Assembly (NCBI GenBank): GCA_030762935.1
Contig: CM060883.1
Span: forward strand, 94,966,501-95,030,500
Direction of reading: 5' to 3'
DNA from: Hymenopus coronatus
Taxonomy: Eukaryota; Arthropoda; Insecta; Mantodea; Hymenopodidae
DNA length: 64,000 nucleotides
A model generated the notes under the pieces. It was not told the origin of the DNA. It saw only the letters and a list, made by a program, of their open reading frames with translations, and searched no databases. Positions 39,601 through 53,140 of this stretch are shown here, in pieces (within the stretch, counting starts at the first letter, position 1; every line of letters starts with the position of its first letter). The translations under genes were made by a program, and so were the position numbers.

Positions 39601-42110
39601 GTCACAAACTAGACTGACCTCTAACTCAGTGTCCTAGCATGCGTCACACACTAGACTGACTTCTAACTCAGTGTCCTAGCATGCGTCACACACTAATCTG
39701 ACTTCTAACTCAGTGTCCAATCATGCGACACACACTAGACTGACTTCTAACTCAGTGTCCTAGCATGCGTCAACAGTAGACTGACTTCTAACTCAGTGTC
39801 CTAGCATGCGTCACACACTAGACTGACCTCTAACTCAGTGTTCTAGCATGCGTCACACACTAGACTGACTTCTAACTCAGTGTCCAAGCTTTCGTTTCAC
39901 ACTAGACTGACTTCTAACTCAGTATCCTAGCATGCGTCACACACTAGACTGACTTTTAACTCAGTGTCCTAGCATGCGTCACACACTAGACTGACTTCTA
40001 ACTCAGTGTCCGAGCATGTGTCACACATTAGACCGACCTCTAACTCAGTGTCGAAGCATGCGTCACACACTAGACTGACCTCTAACTCCGTTTCCAAGTA
40101 TGCGTCACAAACTAGACTGACCTCTATCTCAGTATCCAAGCAGGCGTCACATACTAGACTGACTTCTAACTCAGTGTCCTAGCTTGCGTCACAAACGAGA
40201 CTGACTTCTAACTCAGTGTCCTAGTATGCGTCGCACACTATACTGACCTCTCACTCAGTGTCCTAACATGCGTCACACACTAATCTGACTTCTAACTCAG
40301 TGTCCAATCATGCGTCACACACTAGACTGACTTCTCACTCAGTGTCCTAGGATGCGTCACACACTTGACTGATTTCTAGCTCAGTTTCCAAACATGCGTT
40401 TCACATTAGATTGACTTCTAACTCAGTGACCTAGCATGTGTCACAAACTAGACTGACCTCTAACTCCGTGACCAAGCATGCGTCACACACTAGACTGACT
40501 TCTAACTCAGTGTCCTAGCATGCGTCAACACTAGACTGACAACTAACTCATTGCCTTGGCATGCGCCACAGATTAGATTGACTTCTAACTCAGTGTCCTA
40601 GCATGCGTCACACACTAGACTAACTTCTAAATCAGTGTCCTAGCATGCGTCACACACTAGACTGACTTCTAACTCAGTGTCCTGGCATGCGTCACACACT
40701 AGACTGACTTTTAACTCAGTGTCCTAGTATGACTCACACATTAATCTGACTTCTAACTCAGTGTCCTAGCATGCGTTACAAATTAGACTGACTTCTAACT
40801 CAGTGTCCTAGCATGCGTCACACACTAATCTGACTTCTAACTCATTGTCCAGTCATGCGTCACACACTAGAATGATTTCTTACTCGGTGTCCTAGTATGC
40901 GTCACACACTAGACTGACTTCTAACTAAGTGTCCTAGCATGGGTCACACACTAGACAAACTTCTAACTCAGTATCCTAGCATGTGTCACACACTAGACTG
41001 ACGTCTAACTCAGTGTCCAAGCATGCGTCACACACTAGACTGACTTCTAAGTCAGTGTCCTAGCATGCGTCACACACTAGGCTGACTTCTATCTCAGTGT
41101 CCTAGCATGCGTCTCAAACTACACTGACTTCTAACTCAGTGTCCTAGCATGCGTCACACACTAAGCTGACTTCTATCTCAGTGTCCTAGCATGCGTCGCA
41201 AACTAGACTGACTTCTAACTCAGTGTCCTAGCATGCGCCGCACACTAGACTAACCTCTAACTCAGTGTCCAAGCATGCGTCACACACTAGACTGACCTCT
41301 AACTCAGTGTCCAAGCAGGCGTCACACACTAGATTGACCTCTAACTCAGTGTCCAAGCATGCGTCACACACTAGACTGACCTTTAACTCAGTGTCCAAGC
41401 ATTCGTCTCACACTAGACTGACTTCTAACTCAGTGAACTAGCATGCGTCACACACTAGACTGACCTCTAACTCAGTGACCTAGCATGCGTCTCACATTAG
41501 ACTGACTTCTAACTCAGAGTCCTAGCATGCGTCACACACTAGACTGATCTCTAACTCAGTGTCCTAGCATGCGTCACACACTAGACTGACCTCTAGCTCA
41601 GTGTCCTAGCATGCGTCACACACTAGACTGACTTCTAACTCAGTGTCCTAGGAATCGTCACACACTAGACTTCTAAGTCGGTGTCCTAGCATGCGTCACA
41701 CTCAAGACTGACTTCTAACTCAGTGCCCTAGCATGTGTCACAAACTAGACTGACTTCTAACTCAGTGTCCTAGCTTGCGTCACACACTAGACTGACCTCT
41801 AAGTCATTGTCCAAGCATGCGTCACAAACTAGACTGACCTCTAACTCAGTATCCAAGCATGCGTCACACAATAGACTTACTTCTAACTCAGTGTCCTATA
41901 ATGCGTCACAAACTAGACCGACTTCTAAATCTGTGTCCTAGCATGCGCCACACACTAGACTGACCTCTAACTCAGTGAACTAGTATGCGTCACACATTAG
42001 ACTGACTTCTAACTCAGTGTCCTAGCATGCGTCATACACTAGATTGACTTCTAGCTCAGTGTCCTAGCATGCGTCACACACTAGACTGACTTCTAACTCA
42101 GTGTCCTAGC
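36601..42110. repeat. Block T' : compact version of block T
   Basis: The part 36601-41305 equals 8646-13350 at offset 27,955. The part 41305-42110 equals 16582-17387 at offset 24,723 (AGCAGGCG 16591/41314) and 24004-24810 at offset 17,301. The difference of the two offsets is exactly 3,232, the size of the insertion in block T. T' thus holds the same ends without the insertion and without the 7,422-bp tandem copies. Private differences include CAACTAACTCATTG at about 40540 and ACTAAGCTG at about 41161. Confidence 0.88.
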
Positions 42111-42490
42111 ATTCGTCACACACTAGAATTCTGTGTCAGGGTCCTAGCATGCGTCACACACTAGACTGACTTCTAACTCAGTGTCCTAGCATGAGTCACA
42201 CACTAGACTGACCACTAACTCAGCGTCCTAGCATGCGTCACAAACTAGACTGACTTCTATCTCAGTGTCCTAGCATGCGTCACACACTAGACTGACCTCT
42301 AACTCAGTGTCCTAGCATGCGTCACACACTAGACTGACTTCTAACTCAGTGTCCTAGCATGCGTCACACACTAATCTGACTTCTCACTCAGTGTCCTAGG
42401 ATGCGTTACACACTTGACTGATTTCTAGCTCAGATTCCAAACATGCGTTTCACATTAGACTGACTTCTAACTCAGTGTCCAAGCATGTGT
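42110..42490. repeat. Linker between T' and D'
   Basis: About nine monomers beginning with ATTCGTC and a GAATTC-bearing short monomer (42126, with a private GTGTCAGGG). They are absent at the left T/D junction (25870). Similar runs lie at 34480-34870, 54205-54600, 56215-56500 and 63505-63900, so the linker belongs to the D and right-end lineage, not to T. Confidence 0.75.
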
Positions 42491-45400
42491 CACAAACTAC
42501 ACTGACCTCTAACTCCGTAACCAAGCATGCGTCACACACTAGACTGACTTCTAACTCAGTGTCCTAGCATGCGTAAACACTAGACTGACCTCTAACTCAG
42601 TGCCTTGGCATGCGCCAAGGATTAGATTGACTTCTAACTCAGTGTCCTAGCATGCGTCACACACTAGACTAACTTCTAACTCAGTGTCCTAGCATGCGTC
42701 ACACACTAGACTGACTTCTAACTCAGTGTCCTAGCATGCGTCACACACTAATCTGACTTCTCACTCAGTGTCCTAGCATGCGTCACACACTTGATCGACG
42801 TCTAGCTCAATTTCCAAACATGCGTAACAAACTAGACTGACTTCTAACTCATTGTCCTAGCATGCGTCACAAACTAGACTGACCTCTAACTCCGTGTCCA
42901 AGCATGCGTCACACACTAGACTGACTTCTAACTCAGTGTACTAGCAAGCGTCACACATTAGACTGACATCTAACTGAATGTCCAAGCATGCGTCCCACAC
43001 TAGACTGACTTCTAACTAAGTGTCCTAGCATGGGTCACACACGAGACAGACTTCTAACTCAGTATCATAGCATGTGTAACACACTAGACTGACGTCTAAC
43101 TCAGTGTCCAAGCATGCGTCACACACTAGACTGACTTCTAAATCAGTGTCCTAGCATGCGTCACACACTAGGCTGACTTCTATCTCAGTGTCCTAGCATG
43201 CGTCACAAACTACACTGACTTCTAACTCAGTGTCCTAGCATGCGTCACACACCAACCTGACTTCTAAATCAGTGTCCAAGCATGCGTCACACAATAACCT
43301 GACTTCTAACTCAGTGTCCTAGCATGAGTCACACACTAGACTGACCTCTAACTCAGCGTCCTAGCATGCGTCACAAACTAGACTGACTTCTAACTCAGTA
43401 TCCTAGCATGCGTCACACACTAATCTGACTTCTCACTCAGTGTCCTAGCATGCGTCACACACTTGATCGACTTCTAGCTCAGTTTCCAAACATGCGTATC
43501 ACACTAGACTGACTTCTAACTCAGTGTCCTAGCATGTGTCACAAACTAGACTGAATTCTAACTCAGTGTCCTAGCTTGCGTCACACACTAGACTGACCTC
43601 TAACTCAGTGTCTAAGCATGCGTCACAAACTAGACTGACTTCTAACTCAGTGTCCTAGCATGCGTCACAAACTAGACTGACTTCTAACTCAGTGTCCTAG
43701 CATGCGTCAAACACTAGACTGACCTCTAACTCAGTGTCCTAGCATAAGTCACACACTAGACTGACTTCTAACTCAGTGTCCTAGCATGCGTCACACACTA
43801 ATCTGACTTCTAACTCAGTGTCCAATCATGCGTCACACACTAGACTGACTTCTCACCCAGTGTCCTACCATGCGTCACAAACTAGACTGACCTCTAACTC
43901 CGTGTCCCAGCATGCGACACACACTAGACTGACTTCTAACTTAGTGTCCTAGCATGCGTCAACAGTAGACTGACTTCTAACTCAGTGTCCTAGCATGCGT
44001 CACACACTAGACTGACCTCTAACTCAGTGTTCTAGCATGCGTCACACACTAGACTGACTTTTAACTCAGTGTCCTAGCATGAGTCACACACTAGACTGAC
44101 TTCTAACTCAGTGTCCGAGCATGCGTCACACATTAGACCGACCTCTAACTCAGTGTCGAAGCATGCGTCACACACTGGACTGACCTCTAACTCCGTTTCC
44201 AAGTATGCGTCACAAACTAGACTGACCTCTAACTCAGTATCCAAGCAGGCGTCACATACTAGACTGACTTCTAACTCAGTGTCCTAGCATGCGTCACAAA
44301 CGAGACTGACTTCTAACTCAGTGTCCTAGCATGCGTCGCACACTATACTGACCTCTCACTCAGTGTCCTAACATGCGTCACACACTAATCTGACTTCTAA
44401 CTCAGTGTCCAATCATGCGTCACACACTAGACTGAATTCTCACTCAGTGTCCTAGCATGCGTCACACACTTGACTGATTTCTAGCTCAGTTTCCAAACAT
44501 GCGTTTCACATTAGACTGACTTCTAACTCAGTGTCCTAGCATGTGTCACAAACTAGACTGACCTCTAACTCCGTGTCCAAGCATGCGTCACACACTAGAC
44601 TGACTTCTAACTCAGTGTCCTAGCATGCGTCAACACTAGACTGACCTCTAGCTCAGTGCCTTGGCATGCGCCACAGATTAGATTGACTTCTAACTCAGTG
44701 TCCTAGCATGCGTCACACCATAGACTGACCTCTAACTCAGTGTCCTAGCATGCGTCACAAATTAGACTAACTTCTAACTCAGTGTCCTAGCATGCGTCAC
44801 ACACTAGACTGATTTCTAACTCAGTGTCCTGGCATGCGTCACACACTAGACTGACTTTTAACTCAGTGTCCTAGCATGACTCACACACTAATCTGACTTC
44901 TAACTCAGTGTCCTAGCATGCGTTACAAATTAGACTGACTTCTAACTTAGTGTCCTAGCATGCGTCACACACTAATCTGACTTCTAACTCATTGTCCAAT
45001 CATGCGTCACACAGTAGACTGATTTCTTACTCGGTGTCCTAGTATGCGTCACACACTAGACTGACTTCTAACTAAGTGTCCTAGCATGGGTCACACACTA
45101 GACAGACTTCTAACTCAGTATCCTAGCATGTGTCACATACTAGACTGACGTCTAACTCAGTGTCCAAGCATGCGTCACACACTAGACTGACTTCTAAGTC
45201 AGTGTCCTAGCATGCGTCACACACTAGGCTGACCTCTATCTCAGTGTCCTAGCATGCGTCACAAACTACACTGACTTCTAACTCAGTGTCCTAGCATGAG
45301 ACACACACCAACCTGACTTCTAACTCAGTGTCCTAGCATGCGTCACAAACTAGACTGACTTCTAACTCAGTGTCCTAGCATGCGCCGCACACTAGTCTAA

Positions 45401-48400
45401 CCTCTAACTCAGTGTCCAAGCATGCGTCACACACTAGACTGACCTCTAACTCAGTGTCCAAGCATGCGTCACACACTAGATTGACCTCTAACTCAGTGTC
45501 CAAGCATGCGTCACACACTAGACTGACCTTTAACTCAGTGTCCAAGCATTCATCACACACTAGACTGACTTCTAACTCAGTGAACTAGCATGCGTCACAC
45601 ACTAGACTGACCTCTAACTCAGTGACCTAGCATGCGTCTAACATTAGACTGACCTCTAACTCAGAGTCCTAGCATGCGTCACACACTAGACTGACTTCTA
45701 GCTCAGTGTTCTAGCATGCGTCACACACTAGACTGACTTCTAACTAAGTGTCCTAGGATTCGTCACACACTAGACTTCTAAGTCAGCGTCCTAGCATGCG
45801 TCACACACTAGACTGACTTCTAACTCAGTGTCCTAGCATTAGTCACACACTAGACTGACCTCTAACTCAGTGTCCTAGCATGCGTCACAAACTAGACTGA
45901 CTTCTAACTCAGTGTCCTAGCATGCGTACACACTAGACTGACTTCTAGCTCAGTGTTCTAGCATGCATCACACACCAGACTGACTTCTAACTCAGTGTCC
46001 TAGCATGTGTCACAAACTAGACTGACTTCTAACTCAGTGTGCTAGCTTGCGTCACACACTAGACTGACCTCTAACTCATTGTCCAAGCATGCTTCACAAA
46101 CTAGACTGACCTCTAACTCAGTATCCAAGCATTAGTCAACCAATAGACTGACTTTTAACTCAGTGTCCTAGCATGCGTCACAAACTAGACTGACTTCTAA
46201 ATCTGTGTCCTAGCATGCGCCACACACTAGACTGACCTCTAACTCAGTGTCTAAGCATGCGTCACCTACTAGACTGACCTCTAACTCAGTGACCTAGTAT
46301 GCGTCTCACATTAGACTGACTTCTAACTCAGTGTCCTAGCATGCGTCACATACTAGACTGACTTCTAGCTCAGTGTCCTAGCATGCGTCACACACTAGAC
46401 TGACTTCTAACTCATTGTCCTAACATTGGTCCCGAACTAGAATTCTATGTCAGTGTCCTATCATGCGTCACTCACTAGACTGACTTCTAACTCAGTGTCC
46501 TAGCATGAGACACACACTAGACTGACCTCTAACTCAGTGTCCTAGCATGCGTCACAAACTAGACTGACTTCTAACTCAGTGTCCTAGCATGCGTCACACA
46601 CTAGACTGACCTCTAACTCAGTGTCCTAGCATGCGTCACACACTAGACTGACTTCTAACTCAGTGTCCTAGCATGCGTCACACACTAATCTGACTTCTAA
46701 CTCAGTGTCCAATCATGCGTCACACACTAGACTGACTTCTCACTCAGTGTCCTAGCATGCGTCACACACTTGACCGACTTCTAGCTCAGTTTCCAAACAT
46801 GCCTATCAAACTAGACTGACTTTTAACTCATTGTCCTAGCATGCGTCACAAACTAGACTGACCTCTAACTCCGTGTCCAAGCATGTGTCACACACTAGAC
46901 TGACTTCTAGCACAGTGTCCTAGCAAGATTCACACCTTAGACTGACATCTAACTCAATGTCCAAGCATGCGTCCCACACTAGACTGACTTCTAACTAAGT
47001 GTCCTAGCATGGGTCACACACTAGACAGACTTCTAAATCAATATCCTAGCATGTGTCACACACTAGACTGACGTCTAACTCAGTGTCCAAGCATCCGTCA
47101 CACACTAGACTGACTTCTAAGTCAGTGTCCTAGCATGCGTCACACACTAGGCTGACTTCTATCTCAGTGTCCTAGCATGCTTCACAAACTACACTGACTT
47201 CTAATTCAGTGTCCTAGCATGCGTCACACACCAACCTGACTTCTAACTCAGTGTCCAAGCATGCGTCACACACTAACCTGACTTCTAACTCAGTGACCAA
47301 GCCAGCGTCTGACACTAGACTGACTTCTAACTCAGTGTCCTAGCATGCGTCACAAACTAGACTGAGTTCTAACTCAGTGTCCTAGCATGCGCCACACACA
47401 AGACTGACCTCTTACTCAGTGTCCAAGCATGCGTCACACACTAGACTGACCTCTAATTCAGTGTCCAAGGATGCGTCACACACTAGACTGACTTCAATGT
47501 CAGTGTCCTAGCATGCGGCACACACTAGACTGACTTCTAACTCAGTGTCCTAGCATGCGACACACACTAGACTGACTTCTAACTCAGTGTCCAAGCATGC
47601 TTCACACACTAGACTAACCTCTAACTCAGTGTCCAGGCATACGTCACTCACTAGATTGACCTCTAACTCAGTATCCAAGCATGCGTCACACACTAGACTG
47701 ACTTTTAGCTCAGTGTCCAAGTGTTCGTCTCACACTAGACATACTTCTAACTCAGTGTCCAGCATACGTCACAAACTAGACTGATTAACTCAGTGTCCTA
47801 GCATGCGCCACACACTAGACTGACCTCTAACTCAGTGTCCAAGCATGCGTTACACACTAGACTGACCTCTAACTCAGTGTCCAAGCATGCGTCACACACT
47901 AGATTGACCTCTAACTCAGTGTCCAAGCATGCGTCACACACTAGACTGACCTTTAACTCAGTGCCCAAGCATTCGTCTCACACTAGACTGACTTCTAACT
48001 CAGTGAACTAGTATGCGTCACACACTAGACTGACCTCTAACTCAGTGTCCTAGCATGAGTCACACACTAGACTGACCTCTAACTCAGTGACCTAGCATGC
48101 GTCTCACATTAGACTGACCTCTAACTCAGTGTCCTAGCATGCGTCACAATCTAGACTGACTTCTAACTCAGTGTCATAAAATGCGTAACACACTAGACTG
48201 ACTTCTAACTCAGTGTCCTAGCATGTGTCACAAACTAGGCTGACTTCTAACTCAGTGTCCTAGCTTGCGTCACACACTAGACTGACCTCTAACTCAGTGT
48301 CCTAGCATGCGTCACACACTAGACTGACTTCTAACTCAGTGTCCTAGCATGCGTCACACACTAATCTGACTTCTAACTCAGTGTCCAATCATGCGTCACA

Positions 48401-51400
48401 CACTAGACTGACTTCTCACTCAGTGTCCTAGCATGCGTCACACACTTGACTGATTTCTAGCTCAGTTTCCAAACATGCGTATCACATTAGACTGACTTCT
48501 AACTCAGTGTCCAATCATGCGTCACAAACTAGACTGACCTCTAACTCAGTGTACTAGCATGCGTCACACACTAGACTGACTTCTAACTCAGTGTCCTAGC
48601 ATGAGTCACACACTAATCTGACTTCTAACTCAGTGTCCAATCATGCGACACACACTAGACTGACTTCTAACTCAGTGTCCTAGCATGCGTCAACAGTAGA
48701 CTGACTTCTAACTCAGTGTCCTAGCATTCGTCACACACTAGACTGAGCTCTAACTCAGTGTTCTAGCATGCGTCACACACTAGACTGACTTCTAACTCAG
48801 TGTCCAAGCTTTCGTTTCACACTAGACTGACTTCTAACTCAGTATCCTAGCATGCGTCACACACTAGACTGACTTTTAACTCAGTGTCCTAGCATGCGTC
48901 ACACACTAGACTGACTTCTAACTCAGTGTCCGAGCATGCGTCACACATTAGACCGACCTCTAACTCAGTGTCGAAGCATGCGTCACACACTAGACTGACC
49001 TCTAACTCCGTTTCCAAGTATGCGTCACAAACTAGACTGACCTCTATCTCAGTATCCAAGCAGGCGTCACATACTAGACTGACTTCTAACTCAGTGTCCT
49101 AGCTTGCGTCACAAACGAGACTGACTTCTAACTCAGTGTCCTAGCATGCGTCGCACACTATACTGACCTCTCACTCAGTGTCCTAACATGCGTCACACAC
49201 TAATCTGACTTCTAACTCAGTGTCCAATCATGCGTCACACACTAGACTGACTTCTCACTCAGTGTCCTAGGATGCGTCACACACTTGACTGATTTCTAGC
49301 TCAGTTTCCAAACATGCGTTTCACATTAGACTGACTTCTAATTCAGTGACCTAGCATGTGTCACAAACTAGACTGACCTCTAACTCCGTGACCAAGCATG
49401 CGTCACACACTAGACTGACTTCTAACTCAGTGTCCTAGCATGCGTCAACACTAGACTGACCTCTAACTCAGTGCCTTGGCATGCGCCACAGATTAGATTG
49501 ACTTCTAACTCAGTGTCCTAGCATGCGTCAAACACTAGACTAACTTCTAACTCAGTGTCCTAGCATGCGTCACACACTAGACTGACTTCTAACTCAGTGT
49601 CCTGGCATGCGTCACACACTAGACTGACTTTTAACTCAGTGTCCTAGTATGACTCACACACTAATCTGACTTCTAACTCAGTGTCCTAGCATGCGTTACA
49701 AATTAGACTGACTTCTAACTCAGTGTCCTAGCATGCGTCACACACTAATCTGACTTCTAACTCATTGTCCAGTCATGCGTCACACACTAGACTGATTTCT
49801 TACTCGGTGTCCTAGTATGCGTCACACACTAGACTGACTTCTAACTAAGTGTCCTAGCATGGGTCACACACTAGACAGACTTCTAACTCAGTATCCTAGC
49901 ATGTGTCACACACTAGACTGACGTCTAACTCAGTGTCCAAGCATGCGTCTCACACTAGACTGACTTCTAAGTCAGTGTCCTAGCATGCGTCACACACTAG
50001 GCTGACTTCTATCTCAGTGTCCTAGCATGCGTCTCAAACTACACTGACTTCTAACTCAGTGTCCTAGCATGTGTCACACACTAGGCTGACTTCTATCTCA
50101 GTGTCCTAGCATGCGTCACAAACTAGACTGACTTCTAACTCAGTGTCCTAGCATGCGCCGCACACTAGACTAACCTCTAACTCAGTGTCCAAGCATGCGT
50201 CTCACACTAGACATACTTCTAACTCAGTGTCCAAGCATGCGTCACACACTAGACTGACCTTTAACTCAGTGTCCAAGCATTCGTCTCACACCAGACTGAC
50301 TTCTAACTCAGTGAACTAGCATGCGTCACACACTAGACTGACCTCTAACTGAGTGACCTAGCATGCGTCTCACATTAGACTGACTTCTAACTCAGAGTCT
50401 TAGCATGCGTCACACACTAGACTGATCTCTAACTCAGTGTCCTAGCATGCGTCACACACTAGACTGACTTCTAGCTCAGTGTCCTAGCATGCGTCACACA
50501 CTAGACTGACTTCTAACTCAGTGTCCTAGGAATCGTCACACACTAGACTTCTAAGTCGGTGTCCTAGCATGCGTCACACTCTAGACTGACTTCTAACTCA
50601 GTGTCCTAGCATGTGTCACAAACTAGACTGACCTCTAACTCATTGTCCAAGCATGCGTCACAAACTAGACTGACCTTTAACTCAGTATCCAAGTATGCAA
50701 CACACAATAGACTGACTTCTAACTCAGTGTCCTAGCATGCGTCACAAACTAGGCTGACTTCTAAATCTGTCCTAGCATGCGCCACACACTAGACTGACCT
50801 CTAACTCAGTGAACTAGTATGCGTCACACATTAGACTGACTTCTAACTCAGTGTCCTAGCATGCGTCATACACTAGACTGACTTCTAGCTCAGTGTCCTA
50901 GCATGCGTCACACACTAGACTGACTTCTATCTCAGTGTCCTAGCATTCGTCACACACTAGAATTCTATGTCAGTGTCCTAGCATGCGTCACACACTCGAC
51001 TGACTTCTAACTCAGTGTCCTAGCATGAGTCACACACTAGACTGACCTCTAACTCAGCGTCCTAGCATGCGTCACAAACTAGACTGACGTCTAACTCAGT
51101 GTCCTAGCATGCGTCACACACTAGACTGACCTCTAACTCAGTGTCCTAGCATGCGTCACACACTAGACTGACTTCTAACTCAGTGTCCTAGCATGCGTCA
51201 CACACTAATCTGACTTCTCACTCAGTGTCCTAGGATGCGTCACACACTTGACTGATTTCTAGCTCAGATTCCAAAGATGCGTTTCACAATAGACTGACTT
51301 CTAACTCAGTGTCCTAGCATGTGTCACAAACTAGACTGACCTCTAACTCCGTGACCAAGCTTGCGTCACACACTAGACTGACTTCTAACTCAGTGTCCTA

Positions 51401-53140
51401 GCATGCGTAAACACTAGACTGACGTCTAACTCTGTGCCTTGGCTAGCGCCACAGATTAGATTGACTTCTAACTCAGTGTCCTAGCATGCGTCACACACTA
51501 GACTAACTTCTAACTCAGTGTCCTAGCATGCGTCACACACTAGACTGACTTTTAACTCAGTGTCCTAGCATGACTCACACACTAATCTGAATTCTAACTC
51601 AGTGTCCTAGCATGCGGTACAAATTAGACTGACTTCTAACTCAGTGTCCTAGCATGCGTCACACACTAATCTGTCTTCTAACTCATTGTCCAGTCATGCG
51701 TCACACATTAGACTGATTTCTTACTCGGTGTCCTAGTATGCGTCACACACTAGACTGACTTCTAACTAAGTGTCCTAGCATGGGTCACACACTAGACAGA
51801 CTTCTAACTCAGTATCCTAGCATGTGTCACACACTAGACTGACGTCTAACTCAGTGTCCAAGCATGCGTCACACACTAGACTGACTTATAATTCAGTGTC
51901 CTAGCATGCGTCACACACTAGGCTGACTTCTATCTCAGTGTCCTAGCATGCGTCACAAACTACACTGACTTCTAACTCAGTGTCCTAGCATGCGTCAACC
52001 ACTAGGCTGACTTCTATCTCAGTGTCAAAGCATGCGTCACAAACTAGACTGACTTCTAACTCAGTGTCCTAGCATGCGCCGCACACTAGACTAACCTCTA
52101 ACTCAGTGTCCAAGCATGCGTCACACACTAGACTGACCTCTAACTCAGTGTCCAAGCATGCGTCACACACTAGATTGACCTCTAACTCAGTGTCCAGGCA
52201 TGCGTCACACACTAGACTGACCTTTAACTCAGTGTCCAAGCATTCACCTCACACTAGACTGACTTCTAACTCAGTGAACTAGCATGCGTTACACACTAGA
52301 CTGACCTCTAACTCAGTGACCTAGCATGCGTCTCACATTAGACTGACTTCTAACTCAGAGTCCTAGCATGCGTCACACACTAGACTGATCTCTAACTCAG
52401 TGTCCTAGCATGCGTCACACACTAGACTGACTTCTCACTCAGTGTCTTAGGATGCGTCACACACTTGACTGATTTCTAGCTCAGTTTCCAAACATGCGTT
52501 TCACATTAGACTGACTTCTAACTCAGTGACCTAGCATGTGTCACAAACTAGACTGACCTCTAACTCCGTGACCAAGCATGCGTCACACACTAGACTGACT
52601 TCTAACTCAGTGTCCTAGCATGCGTCAACACTAGACTGACCTCTAACTCAGTGCCTTGGCATGCGCCACAGATTAGATTGACTTCTAACTCAGTGTCCTA
52701 GCATGCGTCACACACTAGACTAACTTCTAACTCAGTGTCCTAGCATGCGTCACACACTAGACATACTTCTAACTCAGTGTCCTGGCATGCGTCACACACT
52801 AGACTGACTTTTAACTCAGTGTCCTAGTATGACTCACACACTAATCTGACTTCTAACTCAGTGTCCTAGCATGCGTTACAAATTAGACTGACTTCTAACT
52901 CAGTGTCCTAGCATGCGTCACACACTAATCTGACTTCCAACTCATTGTCCAGTCATGCGTCACACACTAGACTGATTTCTTACTCGGTGTCCTAGTATGC
53001 GTCACACACTAGACTGACTTCTAACTAAGTGTCCTAGCATGGGTCACACACTAGACAGACTTCTAACTCAGTATCCTAGCTTGTGTCACACACTAGACTG
53101 ACGTCTAACTCAGTGTCCAAGCATGCGTCTCACACTAGAC
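42490..53140. repeat. Block D' (10.65 kb), second copy of block D
   Basis: It is collinear with 25870-36600 at offsets of 16,377 to 16,545. Relative to D it has four extra monomers at about 45325-45492, lacks two monomers (D has them near 29846-29930), lacks one monomer (present in D near 35100) and has three monomers missing from D near 36210. Substitutions are sparse, for example CCGTAACC at about 42517 for CCGTGACC, CACCCAG at about 43855, GAGCTC at about 48745 and TGTGCCTTGGCTAGC at about 51433. Unlike D, it runs on into the ~2.0-kb repeats at 53140. Confidence 0.9.
45325..45492. repeat. Four-monomer (168-bp) segment present only in D'
   Basis: At the matching place in D (about 28940) an ACCAACCTGACTT monomer is followed at once by GTCCAAGC monomers. 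D' instead carries four further monomers, including a GCGCCGCAC monomer. Three of the added or adjoining monomers have A at position 23 (CCAAG for CCTAG). This opens a 61-codon stop-free run on the minus strand (45375-45560) that has no counterpart in D. Confidence 0.8.

Noticed and set aside
45375..45560. 61-codon minus-strand open frame with a Cys-containing 14-residue repeat
   Set aside because: The Cys-rich look comes from GCATGC read on the minus strand. It lies in the four-monomer segment unique to D' and the CCAAG monomers next to it; it is absent from D.
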